Assembly: GCA_035281585.1 (NCBI GenBank)
Contig: DATEDP010000112.1
Span: forward strand, 1 to 48,905
Source: a bacterium
Lineage (GTDB): Bacteria > UBA10199 > DSSB01
Direction of reading: 5' to 3'
Length of the DNA stretch: 48,905 bases
Part shown: in pieces, positions 1-8,490 of the stretch
How the letters are laid out: each line of letters opens with the position of its first letter
How positions within the stretch are numbered: position 1 is the first letter of the stretch
The notes under the pieces: generated by a model
The model's input: only the letters and a program-made list of their open reading frames with translations
Told to the model about the DNA's origin: nothing
Databases searched by the model: none
Position numbers and translations under genes: made by a program

Positions 1-1278
1 AAGCGGATTTTCTATGATCTGGGTCACGATCTGCTTGACGACCGTTTGGAGCTGCGCTTCGTTCATTTTCTCCAATTTTTTGGGCAAGGAGCTCATCTCC
101 GCGTCGAAGCGCGGCTTGTTCCGAGAGGAACCCGCCATGGCCAGCGTGAAAATCACTTCCAGCTCCGGATTTGCAATAGGAGACGATGGGGCTTGGGTTT
201 TTGCCTCTGCCTTGGGAGTCGTTACTCCGCGTGCTCTTGGAGCCAGAGTTTCATCGAATGTCAGCGTCAGCGGCGGAACCTTCTGCCCTCGGAGCAAGGG
301 CTTGCCGTCATTCCCTCCATCGGCCATCCTCCAAACCAGTTCTCCGGCTGGAGCCGGGGCCAAGCGCGAGCCGGCGAAGCTGGGGTCCAAGCTCCGGGCA
401 AACGGCAAGCCGGTCTCCAGCTTTCGGATTTGAAGATCGATCCCCTTCTCCCAGCTTTGAAAGCGCGCGCCGCTCAAGCTGCGGAACAGCGCGCCGGCGG
501 CGTTGAAATGGAGCAAGGTCGCCAAGGACTGGGCCAAGGTCGAGGCCCAAGCCGCTTCGGCTCTCAGGCCGAGGGATTTTTCCAGGCCCGATCCGAGCAG
601 AATCCCGCCTAGCATCGAGCCCTGCCGTAACAAGCCGGTCCCCCATCCCAAGGACCGTCCCCGAGTCAAGCCGCCACTGGCGAAGGCCGCCAAGCGCAAT
701 CCCCCCAGGAAGCAATAGCTGGAAAGAATTTCCTCGCCGAAGCCGGCCGCCGCTGGCTTCGAACCTGAAGCCCGGGCCGCCCAGCGATGAGCCGCCGGGA
801 AGACCCCGCCCTCGGCGGCGAAGGCCAAGCTGGAGGCCAAGCTCCGGGCGCCCCAGCCGCGAGTGAGCAGCCCGGCATGGGGGACGGCGGCCAGCCGGCT
901 CAGGGTGGCCAAGCGGACCAGCCGGTAAGTGGCTCCGGCCGCACCCATCGCGGCCAAGGCCGCCGGGTCTGCGATCCCACTGAATAGCTGACCCAGGGCC
1001 GCTTCGGCCTGAGCTCCGAAAGTTCCCGAGCCAAGCAAGGCTTGAAGCCGGCCGCGGGCCCGATCCGAAACCCCCGACGAGCCTTGCTGCAGCACCGAAT
1101 AGATTTGGGTCGCGGCGCTGAACCGCTCCGACCGCTCCAGCCGGCCGGCCAAGGCGAGCAAAGCCTGATCGCGCAGCTCGGGGTCCTTTTCCTTTTGCAA
1201 GGAAAGGTACTCGCGCCTTTGCGTCGGAGAAAGATCGAGGTTTTCCGAAGACGAGTGAGAAAGACGTGCCGCCTGCAT
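1..1278 (-). CDS. Hypothetical Ala/Leu/Gly-rich protein, partial (C-terminus beyond left edge)
   Basis: I do not recognise this family. The frame is open for 426 codons from ATG at 1278 to the window edge, so the C-terminus is missing. The first 90 or so residues look soluble and helical. Residues about 95-290 hold several glycine/alanine-rich hydrophobic helices (for example GGILLGSGLEKSLGL), and the rest is more polar with a charged, Lys/Glu-rich end. No signal peptide is evident. The start is weakly supported: only a GGGA lies upstream, and the frame stays open to 1356 with an alternative GTG at 1302. It lies 117 nt downstream of the three paralogous genes on the same strand and could belong to their cluster. 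Other long frames over this stretch give low-complexity shadow translations. I am sure of the frame but not of the start or the function. Confidence 0.6.
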   Translation of the reverse strand, partial: MQAARLSHSSSENLDLSPTQRREYLSLQKEKDPELRDQALLALAGRLERSERFSAATQIYSVLQQGSSGVSDRARGRLQALLGSGTFGAQAEAALGQLFSGIADPAALAAMGAAGATYRLVRLATLSRLAAVPHAGLLTRGWGARSLASSLAFAAEGGVFPAAHRWAARASGSKPAAAGFGEEILSSYCFLGGLRLAAFASGGLTRGRSLGWGTGLLRQGSMLGGILLGSGLEKSLGLRAEAAWASTLAQSLATLLHFNAAGALFRSLSGARFQSWEKGIDLQIRKLETGLPFARSLDPSFAGSRLAPAPAGELVWRMADGGNDGKPLLRGQKVPPLTLTFDETLAPRARGVTTPKAEAKTQAPSSPIANPELEVIFTLAMAGSSRNKPRFDAEMSSLPKKLEKMNEAQLQTVVKQIVTQIIENPL

Positions 1279-1395
1279 GTAAAGAAAGTCCCGCCGCGGC
1301 ACCGTGCCACACCTGCACGGAGGACGAAGAGACCCGAGCCCCTTGGATGATTTGCCCTAATTTCGCCGAGAGGGGGCGCAAGTTGCGGAATTTAT

Positions 1396-3102
1396 TTAAG
1401 GCCCATAGGGGTCCACCGGGAAGCGGATCTCGATGCCGGGGCCGCTCCCCTCTCCCCGCAGGAGGAAGCTGAGCAGGAAGTAGAGCCCTCCGGCCACCAA
1501 GCCACCGCCCAGGGCGGTGAAGCCATCCCAGGCATAGCGGTTGTGGACGTCGTTGGTGATCGCCGGCCAGAGGTAATGGCCGATCAAGGCGGTGCAACCC
1601 GCCCCGGCCAGGGTCGCCGAGGCGGTGCCCAAGCCCAATTGCAGGTCGGGCGACTCGCCGACTTCCGGGATCAAATGGCTGCTGAGCAGGCCGGCGGCCC
1701 CGACGGCGCAGACCGCGCCTTCAAGGACCGGCAGCAGGATATCGCTGCGCTCCTGGCTGGATCCGAGACGACTTTCCAAGGAGCGGAGAAACTGGCGAAG
1801 CAATTGCCGGTCCTCGTCGCCGAGCGTCCAGTTCAGCTCCTGGAATTCGCCGTCGACGAAGCCGCGCACCGCCGGATACGCGCCGGACTCCGGGAAGAAC
1901 CGGCGCACCACCGCCAGGGCGGCCAGCAAATACTCGCGGCGGCGGCCGCTCTGGGAGTCGATCAGGGTGTTGAGGCCGACGATGAACGGAGCCGCGTCCA
2001 TGGTCACGGAGCCCGACGCCCCATGATGAACCTGCGGAAGCATCACGGCCAGCACTTCCCCGATCCGTCCGCCGTTGGAGTCGTCGCCCTGCTGGATCAG
2101 CCATTCCACCCGCATGTTGGCGTCGGCGCTTTCATCATCGATTGCCTCTTGAAGCTCGCGCTGCCCGGCCGCCGAAAGAAGGTCCCGGTGCAGGGTCTCG
2201 CGGACCGCCTCGTCGGCGGGACGGTCGACCAAGCTCGAGGCTAGCCGGCAATCGTCCAGGTAGTTCGGAGGCAGGCCACGGTCGCCGCGAAGCTGGCGGA
2301 GGGCCGTCTCGAGGGTCGCGCAAAAATCGGGCAAGCGTCCGGCCTCGATGTCCGCCTGATGCATGGCCTGATAAGTCGATTCGGCGGCGCGAAAGCCGGC
2401 CGAATACCGCAGGGGCCGGTCGAAGGCGTTGGCCAGTATCACGCTGCGGGCGAAGCTGGCGATGGCCTCGATCTGCCGTCGCTGTTCGACGCTGGCCGTC
2501 TCCCAGCCGGCGAACTCCTCCTCGCTGAGGAAATGCTGGCGGAAGGCCCGGTACTGCGGGATCAAATCGGTCATCCCGGTGATCACGCGCACCCGCTCCC
2601 GCGCTTCGGCTCCGAGCCAATCCTGGCCCCGCAGGATGGTGAGCCGGCCGAGCAAGGCGCTGATCCCAGCCTCGGTCGAATCGGTCAAGACGTCGAGCAT
2701 CGCCGAGGCGATGAACATCCGGCTCTCCTCGGGTAGCATGTCGGGGTCGATCACAACTCCGGTAGTGATGTAGTGAGCGAGAACGCTCAAGGTCATGGCG
2801 CCGCCGGCGGTCCGGCCGAGGGTGGTGCCCTGGGTCAGGCCATGGAGGACCCGGACCGTCGTTAGGATGTTCGGAAGGTTGTCGTGCGAACCGACCCAAG
2901 TCAGGAGGTCGCCGCCGTTGGCCGGCGAAAGGACGAACTGGTCGCCCCGCCGGTCGAAGCGCACCGGGCGCACCAAATCGCTGCCTTCGTCGTGCAAGGG
3001 AATGGTGTAGCTGCAACCGTCGGTTCCCGAAACCGGCGCCGCCGACAGACAGGCTTCGGGTGATGGCGCGATATTCCTGAATTCGATGATCAAGTCCGAC
3101 AT
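1396..3102 (-). CDS. Unknown protein, tandem paralog 3 of 3 (C-terminal PVDPYGP)
   Basis: Unknown function, 568 aa. It is last of three tandem paralogs on this strand (with 3113-4831 and 5048-6796). Shared features are an MSDL start, two N-terminal cysteines (C18, C30), a FDRRGDxFVLS motif (about 49-59) followed by TWVGSxxNL (68-76), a long helical middle with ANM(R/K)xxWL near 328, and RREYLLAAL with ESG near 385-405. The C-terminus (about 465-560) is glycine-rich and hydrophobic, with three possible membrane helices and the motifs CAVG, AGAGC and GHYLWP, and the protein ends IRFPVDPYGP. There is no signal peptide. A GAGGAG Shine-Dalgarno site precedes the ATG and only 10 nt separate it from the previous gene, so they are probably co-transcribed. 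A membrane-inserting or surface role is a guess from the glycine-zipper-like C-terminus. Confidence 0.85.
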   Translation of the reverse strand: MSDLIIEFRNIAPSPEACLSAAPVSGTDGCSYTIPLHDEGSDLVRPVRFDRRGDQFVLSPANGGDLLTWVGSHDNLPNILTTVRVLHGLTQGTTLGRTAGGAMTLSVLAHYITTGVVIDPDMLPEESRMFIASAMLDVLTDSTEAGISALLGRLTILRGQDWLGAEARERVRVITGMTDLIPQYRAFRQHFLSEEEFAGWETASVEQRRQIEAIASFARSVILANAFDRPLRYSAGFRAAESTYQAMHQADIEAGRLPDFCATLETALRQLRGDRGLPPNYLDDCRLASSLVDRPADEAVRETLHRDLLSAAGQRELQEAIDDESADANMRVEWLIQQGDDSNGGRIGEVLAVMLPQVHHGASGSVTMDAAPFIVGLNTLIDSQSGRRREYLLAALAVVRRFFPESGAYPAVRGFVDGEFQELNWTLGDEDRQLLRQFLRSLESRLGSSQERSDILLPVLEGAVCAVGAAGLLSSHLIPEVGESPDLQLGLGTASATLAGAGCTALIGHYLWPAITNDVHNRYAWDGFTALGGGLVAGGLYFLLSFLLRGEGSGPGIEIRFPVDPYGP

Positions 3103-3112
3103 ATCATTCTCC

Positions 3113-4831
3113 TCAAGGCCCGAAGGGGTCGACCGGGTTTCTTTGTCCCGGCTCGAGGGGCCTTCCCCCGTTGATGGCGTGAATCAGCAAATAAGTCCCG
3201 ATGCCCAGGGCGCTGCCGACCCCCGAGGTGCCGAGGTCCCAAGCGTTCCGGTTGTGAACCGCCCGCGGCGCCACTGCCGGCCAGAAGTAGTGGCCGGCCA
3301 GGCCGAGACAGCCGCCGCCGGCCAAGCCGGCCGAAGGCAGGCCCACGGCCAGCTGGGCGCCGGCATTGGAGCGCAGCGCCGGCAGGGTCTGGCTCAGGAT
3401 GAGGCCGCCGACGCCGACCGCGCAGCTCGTGCCGAGGATCGCCGGCATGCCGTAGCGGGAAAAATCGGCGTTGCTCCGCCGTCTTCCTTGGAGGCCGGCC
3501 TGTAAGGCCCGGATCCGGCTCAAGTCTTGGGCGCTCAAATCCCAAGCCAGCTCGCCGAGCACTCCCTCGGAGAAAACTCGGAGGCCCGAGGGGTTGCCCT
3601 CGCGGCCAAAAATCCGGCGGAGAAAAGCCAGCGCCGAGAGGTCGTATTCGCCACGGTCGGTCAGGATGGTCAGCCGTCGCAGGTCGGCGCTGAAATTGGC
3701 GATGTCGAAGCGCAGCCGTGCCGGCGCGCCGTCCGCGGCCGGCACCAATGAAATTCGGCGAAGCAAGGCCTCGAGCACTTGGCCGTAGGCGCCGCGGCGG
3801 CTCAGCCAATCGAGGCGCATATTGGCCCGCCGGCTTTCCTCGGCGATCGCTTGCTGCAGCTGCTGCATCCCGGCCTCATCGGTCAGGGTCAGCCGGGCCG
3901 ACTCGCGCAGCGCCTGCTCGGCCGGGACCTCGGCCCAGGCCAGGGCGCGGCGACATTCGCCGAGGAAGGCGCTGCCGGGAGCGGTGGCTCCGCCGACTTG
4001 GCGCAGGGCCGCCTCGAGGGCGCCGCAGAATTCGGGCCGGGCGCCCGAAGCGATCTCCCGGCGATAGAACTCGGCGTAAGCGCGGGCCGCAGCCAGCGCA
4101 ATCGAATCGAAGCGCGGCGGCCGGCCTTCACGGAGGTTGACCGCCAAACGGCGGATGAATTGATAGATCCGGGCGACGTTGGCGAATTGGGCCTCGTCGA
4201 TATGGGAGCTTTCGATAAACTCCCGGCTGAAAAATTGCCGGACCACCGCATCGTAAGTGGGCACCAAGTCGAGAATCGCGGTGATCGAACGGATCCGATT
4301 CCTGGCTTCTTCCGAAAGCCAATCCTCGCGGCGCAGCAAGTTGAGGCTGCCGATCAGGTTGACCATCCCGCGGCCCGAGGAGCCGCTGAAGAGGTCGATC
4401 AACATCTCGTTCATCTCGATGTCGGCCACCGGACCGGTCAGGCCGTCATGCCGGTATTCGCCGCTGACGATATAGCGCGAAAGCCAAAGGAAATAGGTCG
4501 CGGTGTCGGGATTCAAGCTCCTGCCGAAACCGCGGGCCAGGGCCCCGGTCACTCGAATGGCGGCGAGGACTCCGGAAAGGTTTTGGTTGGAGCTGACCCA
4601 AGTCAGGTTTTCGGCGTTGTTCTGGGGCGAAAGGACGAAGCGGTCGCCACGGCGGTCGAAATGGATCGTCCGGGGCGCCGGCGGGCGCGAGCCGGCCAAG
4701 GTCAGGGCCGCCGAGACGCGGCAGGAATCGGAGCGGCCGTTTTCGGGCGGAGCCTCGGAGCAGGCCGCAGTCGCGGTATGGAGGTTGGGAGCGTCGGCGG
4801 CGGCGCTGACGTAAATGCGTAAATCGCTCAT
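3113..4831 (-). CDS. Unknown protein, tandem paralog 2 of 3 (C-terminal PVDPFGP)
   Basis: Unknown function, 572 aa, the middle member of the tandem family. It keeps the MSDL start, paired N-terminal cysteines (C24, C37), the FDRRGDRFVLS and NLTWVSS motifs, ANMRLDWL, the cysteines in FCGALEAALRQV and GECRRAL, the SCAVGVGGL and GGGCLGL glycine-rich segments, GHYFWP, VHNRNAW, and the tail RNPVDPFGP. I chose ATG 4831 because the paralogs begin MSDL. The frame is open to an ATG at 4930, but the extra 33 residues are Arg/Ala-rich and have no counterpart. The Shine-Dalgarno is weak (TAAGG). The 216 nt upstream contain a palindromic repeat. Divergence from its sisters is high in the middle domain and low at both ends, which suggests that the termini carry the shared function. 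Confidence 0.83.
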   Translation of the reverse strand: MSDLRIYVSAAADAPNLHTATAACSEAPPENGRSDSCRVSAALTLAGSRPPAPRTIHFDRRGDRFVLSPQNNAENLTWVSSNQNLSGVLAAIRVTGALARGFGRSLNPDTATYFLWLSRYIVSGEYRHDGLTGPVADIEMNEMLIDLFSGSSGRGMVNLIGSLNLLRREDWLSEEARNRIRSITAILDLVPTYDAVVRQFFSREFIESSHIDEAQFANVARIYQFIRRLAVNLREGRPPRFDSIALAAARAYAEFYRREIASGARPEFCGALEAALRQVGGATAPGSAFLGECRRALAWAEVPAEQALRESARLTLTDEAGMQQLQQAIAEESRRANMRLDWLSRRGAYGQVLEALLRRISLVPAADGAPARLRFDIANFSADLRRLTILTDRGEYDLSALAFLRRIFGREGNPSGLRVFSEGVLGELAWDLSAQDLSRIRALQAGLQGRRRSNADFSRYGMPAILGTSCAVGVGGLILSQTLPALRSNAGAQLAVGLPSAGLAGGGCLGLAGHYFWPAVAPRAVHNRNAWDLGTSGVGSALGIGTYLLIHAINGGRPLEPGQRNPVDPFGP

Positions 4832-4954
4832 GGAGGCAGCCTTACGCGCGGCTCGCCGCCGCGCTTCAAAGGTGCCCCCATTGCAATAGGAAATCCGGCT
4901 GGATCTAGGCCTATATCGGCCGATTGTCAATTTGGTTGCTCAATCGGGGCGGGC

Positions 4955-5051
4955 GTAGCCAGGGGCTTTAGCCCCGTCCTGGCGCCGAAGGCGCCATCTT
5001 GCAATCATGACGGCGCTTCGCGCCGTTGGCGGGGCTAAAGCCCCTTGCTAC
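4955..5051. repeat. REP-like palindromic element, family 2 (GTAG foot + GGGGCTTTAGCCCC hairpin)
   Basis: The element begins GTAG (4955-4958) and ends CTAC (5048-5051). The outer arms are hairpins GGGGCTTTAGCCCC (4962-4975) and its inverted counterpart. Two further GC-rich hairpins (GGCGCCGAAGGCGCC and CGGCGCTTCGCGCCG) fill the centre. A 5-prime GTAG followed by a hairpin is the hallmark of REP elements mobilised by RAYT transposases. The right-hand GTAG foot, read on the minus strand, supplies the TAG stop codon of the 5048-6796 gene. A second copy of the family is at 32709-32758. Confidence 0.8.
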
Positions 5052-6796
5052 GGACCGTACTCGTCGACCGGGAACTTGGTGGGATCGCCCCGATCCCCGC
5101 GCAGCGAGCGGGCCAGGAAATAAAACCCGACGCCCAGGGCCGCGCCGGCCGCGCCGGTCAAGCCCTCCCAGAGATAGCGGTTCCGGACCTTGCCGAATTT
5201 GGGGAAGACGTAGTGCCCGAGCAAGGAGCTGCAGCCGGCGCCGGCCAAGCCGGCCGAGGTCGCGCCCAAGCCCAGCTTCAAATCGGGGCGGGAATCGAGG
5301 CCGCCGAAGCCCTCGGAAAAGCCCAAGCCGACCACCCCGGCCGCGCAGGTCGCGCCCTCGGCGGCCGGCAGCCAAACGTCGCTTCGGGTCTGGCTGACCT
5401 TGAGGTCCCTTTCGAGCTCGGCCTGGTAATCGCGGATCTTGGCCAGGGCCTTGGCGTCGAGCCTCCACTCGGCCTGGACGAATTGGCCGCGATGGAAAAC
5501 CCGCACCGGCGCCGGCGAGCCCGACTCGCCGAAAGTCCGGCGCAACAGGGCCAGCGCCGCCAAGATGTATTCCCGGCGCTTGATCAAATTGGCCCCGACC
5601 CAAATATTGAGCTGAACCCGCAAAGCGTCGGGGTCGAGGCTGAAGCCCGGCTTCTCGCCCTCGGCTTGAACCTTGATCTGCTCCTCGAGCAGCCGGTAGG
5701 CGGCGGCGAAGCGGCCCCGGTCGGCCAACCAATCGACCTTCATGTTGGCCTTGTTGCTTTCCGCCTCGATCGCTTGCTCAAGCAGGGGCCGAGCGGCGTC
5801 GGAGAGAAAGGAGAAGCGCAGGCTTTTGGTCAGGGCTTCGGTCTCGGACAAGCCCGACCAATCGATCGCGGCCCGGCATTCTTGGATCCATTCCTTGGGC
5901 ACACCGCGCTTGCCGCGCAGCTCGGCCAAGCCCTTTTCCATCGCCTTGCAGTAAGCGTCTTTCCCCGTCTTCTCGTCGAGATCGAAATGGATGGCCAGGT
6001 AGGCACGGTAGGAAGCATCGAAGGCCAGGTCGTAGCGCAGCGGCTTGCCCAAGGCTTCGTGGATCACGGTCTGGCGGAGGAAAGCCAAGAGGTCCTGATA
6101 CTTCTTCCGTTCCTCCCCTTTCAGCTCCAACCATTTGTCCAGCGTCACCGGGTCGGCGAAATGGGCGCGCAGGCTCCGGTACTTCGGCTTCAAATCGAGG
6201 ATTTGGTTGAGAAAACGGATCCGATCCTTGACCTTCTCGCTCAAGCTCGCGTCAGCGCGGAAGACGTTGATCGGCCCGATGAAGTTGGCGATGGCTTGAT
6301 CCGAAGAGATCGAGACGATCTCCAGCGTCCTTTCGGCCAGATCGACTTCGGTGGGGCTGCGCTTGAGGTTCTTGGCCTCGGAGCCGTGAAGCACCACCCG
6401 CCCGGTGACCAAATGCTGGATGATGGACAGCTTCATCGCGTAGACATCGACCGACTCGACCTCGGCCTTGCGCAAGGTCGCCTCCAGGACTCGGAGGATG
6501 TCGAGAAGCTCGGCGAGGTTGCTCTGCTTGCCCACCCAGGTCAGATTGTCGGCGGTGTTATTGGTCGAAAGGACAAAATGGTCCTTCTTTCGATCGAAGC
6601 GAAGGTAGCGGGCTTGGCCGCCGCTGTCGTCGGCCGCCACCAAGGGCAGCTGGATCGAGCAGCCGTCGGGCGCCGGGACCGGATCTTTCTTGGCGGATTT
6701 CTTGTCGGGAATGGCTTGAGCTTCGGGCGGAGGCTCTTCGGAACAAGCCTTGGGCGGAAGGGCCAAGCCCTCGTAAGTGACGAGTAGGTCGGACAT
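5048..6796 (-). CDS. Unknown protein, tandem paralog 1 of 3 (C-terminal PVDEYGP)
   Basis: Unknown function, 582 aa, promoter-proximal member of the three-gene family. It begins MSDLLVTYEG and has a Pro/Lys-rich spacer between its two N-terminal cysteines (C18, C46), then FDRKKDHFVLS, NLTWVGKQSNL, ANMKVDWL, RREYILAALALLRR, RSDVWLPAAEGATCAAG, AGAGCSSLLGHY and the terminal FPVDEYGP. A GGGAG Shine-Dalgarno precedes ATG 6796. The stop codon TAG is part of the GTAG foot of the REP-like element at 4955-5051. The other two family members follow on the same strand, after 216 nt and then 10 nt. No signal peptide, enzyme motif or known domain is visible. The conserved cysteines could form disulfides or bind metal, but nothing in the sequence decides this. 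Confidence 0.86.
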   Translation of the reverse strand: MSDLLVTYEGLALPPKACSEEPPPEAQAIPDKKSAKKDPVPAPDGCSIQLPLVAADDSGGQARYLRFDRKKDHFVLSTNNTADNLTWVGKQSNLAELLDILRVLEATLRKAEVESVDVYAMKLSIIQHLVTGRVVLHGSEAKNLKRSPTEVDLAERTLEIVSISSDQAIANFIGPINVFRADASLSEKVKDRIRFLNQILDLKPKYRSLRAHFADPVTLDKWLELKGEERKKYQDLLAFLRQTVIHEALGKPLRYDLAFDASYRAYLAIHFDLDEKTGKDAYCKAMEKGLAELRGKRGVPKEWIQECRAAIDWSGLSETEALTKSLRFSFLSDAARPLLEQAIEAESNKANMKVDWLADRGRFAAAYRLLEEQIKVQAEGEKPGFSLDPDALRVQLNIWVGANLIKRREYILAALALLRRTFGESGSPAPVRVFHRGQFVQAEWRLDAKALAKIRDYQAELERDLKVSQTRSDVWLPAAEGATCAAGVVGLGFSEGFGGLDSRPDLKLGLGATSAGLAGAGCSSLLGHYVFPKFGKVRNRYLWEGLTGAAGAALGVGFYFLARSLRGDRGDPTKFPVDEYGP

Positions 6797-6853
6797 CAGG
6801 TGCTCCCAAAAAAATCGAACTTACTTAAGGTATAGCCCCTAAGCAGTTGATTT

Positions 6854-6869
6854 TTCTCATGATTGAGAA
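6854..6869. promoter_or_regulatory. Inverted repeat upstream of the three-paralog cluster
   Basis: TTCTCA-TGAT-TGAGAA is a perfect 6-bp inverted repeat 58 nt upstream of the first gene of the paralog cluster, in a locally AT-rich 153-nt intergenic region. It has the size and position of a repressor or activator operator for that cluster. No promoter elements could be placed with confidence. Confidence 0.3.
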
Positions 6870-6949
6870 GACCCTGACCTCGTCCTATGATTTCGCCCTG
6901 GAGGAAGGTCGCTAAAAATATCGGCAAGGATTTCGGTTGGTTGCTTGCC

Positions 6950-7426
6950 TTAAAACCTCACCGTTCGGATCCCGTTGAACCAGGAATTGTACCGCTCGAA
7001 TAAAACCCGGAAGGCCTCTTGGTTGCCATCTTCCCAGCGGCCATGCTGGACCGTCTTGCCGTCGGCCGTGATCTCGAAGCTCTCCTCGACTTGGCTGGCA
7101 TGAGGCCCCTCGGGATTTTTCGGCCACTTGAGAAAGCCGCTTTCCTGAACGACGGCCCAAAGCGCGTCCAGCTGGGCCGAGTCGATGTTGTAGTTGCGGC
7201 TTTCGTCGGCCATCGCGGCGCTGCCGATCGGCTTGGCCCGGCGGGTGACCGTGACCTTGCCAGCCACCACCTCGACCTGCTCCTTGGTGGCCTGCTCGAG
7301 CTGGCCGGCGCTGGAGCGATAGGTGAGTTTGAAATCGGAGGGGGCCTTGTTTTTTTCTTTCGCCAAGCCTTCCGAGGCAAGAAAAGCCATGCAAACCAAG
7401 AAAAGAATTTTAAGAATCTTCGGCAT
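6950..7426 (-). CDS. Secreted hypothetical protein, 158 aa
   Basis: A small exported protein of no recognised family. MPKILKILFLVCMAFLASEGLA is a standard signal peptide (positive start, hydrophobic core, small residues at about 20-22). The mature part is basic, begins KEKNKAPSDF, and looks like an alpha/beta fold containing FKLTYRSS, VEVVAGKVTVTRR and SFEITADGKTVQHGRWED, ending with an aromatic helix (RYNSWFNGIRTVRF). The start at 7426 has AGGAGCG upstream. The frame remains open to 7555, but that extension translates the intergenic repeat and is spurious. The downstream neighbours are the paralog cluster and the upstream neighbour is the epimerase, separated by a repeat element, so it is probably transcribed alone. 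Confidence 0.75.
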   Translation of the reverse strand: MPKILKILFLVCMAFLASEGLAKEKNKAPSDFKLTYRSSAGQLEQATKEQVEVVAGKVTVTRRAKPIGSAAMADESRNYNIDSAQLDALWAVVQESGFLKWPKNPEGPHASQVEESFEITADGKTVQHGRWEDGNQEAFRVLFERYNSWFNGIRTVRF

Positions 7427-7441
7427 CCGAGACGCTCCTAA

Positions 7442-7563
7442 TCTCCCCCCTTTGAAAAAGGGGGGATCAAGGGGGGATTTAAAGCGCCGGCTTGCCCATG
7501 AACTCCGTATGAGTACCAGCCGCCGCCTTAAATCCCCCCTGCCCCCCTTTTTCAAAGGGGGGG
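7442..7563. repeat. Paired C6/G6 inverted repeat, family 3
   Basis: The left arm TCCCCCCTTTGAAAAAGGGG continues into GATCAAGGGGGGATTTAAAG. The right arm is its reverse complement (TTAAATCCCCCCTGCCCCCC, then TTTTTCAAAGGGGGGG). The spacer of about 40 nt is unique. Each arm forms its own hairpin and the two arms can pair with each other. Near-identical elements occur at 12659-12756 and 35832-35948. Confidence 0.85.
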
Positions 7564-8481
7564 TTATAAAGACCGGAAATATTCTACGGTGCGCTTCAAG
7601 CCCTCAGCCAGCGGAATTTGCGGCTTCCAGCCCAGCTCTTGGCCGATCTTGGCGGCGCTGATGACGCTGCGCTTTTGTTCGCCGGCCTTGGCCGGACCGT
7701 GCTTGGGCGCGGCATCGAACCCGGCTTCCTTGGCCAAGCCCTGGAAGATCTGGACCACGTCGGTCTCGCGGCCGGTGCCGATGTTGTAGATCCCCTTCAC
7801 GCCGGGCTTCAGGGCCAGCAGGTTGGCCCGGACCACGTCCTCGACGAAGACATAGTCCCGGGTTTGGAGGCCATCGCCGTTGATCGTCGGAACCTCGCCC
7901 TTCAAAAGCTTGGTGGCAAAGATCGCGACCACGCCGGCCTCGCCGTGGGGATTTTGCCGCGGCCCGTAGACGTTGGCGTAGCGCAGGGCGACGGTTTCGA
8001 GCCCGTAGGTCTCTTGATAGAAACTCAGATACTTCTCACCGAGCAGCTTGGTGATGCCATAGGGGCTGGCCGGCTGAGTCGGATGCCTCTCGTCGGCCGG
8101 GAAATACTCCTGCTCGCCGTAGATGGCGCCGCCGGTGGAGGCGAAGATCGCCTTCTTCACGCCGTGGCGGCGGGAGGCCTCCAGCAAATTCAGCATGCCC
8201 AAGCCGTTGACTTGGCAATCGTAGACCGGGTCCTCGACCGAGCGGCGCACGTCCATTTGGGCGGCGTGCAGCGAGATCGCCTCGGGCTGGAATTCGGAAA
8301 AAGCCCGGTCGATGGCGGAATCGCGAATGTCCAATTCGAAGAAACGGCTCTTCGGCGAGAGGTTGGCCTTTTGGCCGGTGGCCAAGTTGTCGAGAACCGC
8401 GACCTCGTGGCCGGCGGCGAGATAGGCGTCTTGAACGTGGGAGGCGATGAAACCGGCGCCTCCGGTGATGAGTATGCGCAT
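7564..8481 (-). CDS. NAD-dependent sugar-nucleotide epimerase (GalE-like extended SDR)
   Basis: An extended short-chain dehydrogenase of 305 aa, close to UDP-glucose/UDP-N-acetylglucosamine 4-epimerases. It has an N-terminal Rossmann motif GGAGFIAS (7-14), the catalytic Ser/Thr around ASTGGAIYG (114-122), Tyr141 and Lys145 in SPYGITK, and the typical family motifs LRYANVYGPRQ and RDYVFVEDVV. Length and order match the family. The exact substrate cannot be read from sequence. It starts 9 nt after the DUF488 gene with AAGGA upstream, so the two form an operon. The likely role is supplying an epimerised nucleotide sugar for polysaccharide or LPS. The stop codon abuts the paired C6/G6 repeat. Confidence 0.92.
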   Translation of the reverse strand: MRILITGGAGFIASHVQDAYLAAGHEVAVLDNLATGQKANLSPKSRFFELDIRDSAIDRAFSEFQPEAISLHAAQMDVRRSVEDPVYDCQVNGLGMLNLLEASRRHGVKKAIFASTGGAIYGEQEYFPADERHPTQPASPYGITKLLGEKYLSFYQETYGLETVALRYANVYGPRQNPHGEAGVVAIFATKLLKGEVPTINGDGLQTRDYVFVEDVVRANLLALKPGVKGIYNIGTGRETDVVQIFQGLAKEAGFDAAPKHGPAKAGEQKRSVISAAKIGQELGWKPQIPLAEGLKRTVEYFRSL

Positions 8482-8490
8482 GGGATTTCC

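Noticed and set aside
308-1597. Minus-strand 429-aa frame
   Set aside because: Low-complexity Arg/Gly/Pro translation that overlaps two better genes in other frames.
5045-6787. Plus-strand 580-aa frame opposite the first paralog
   Set aside because: Antisense shadow of a GC-rich gene; the minus strand carries the family motifs and a ribosome site.
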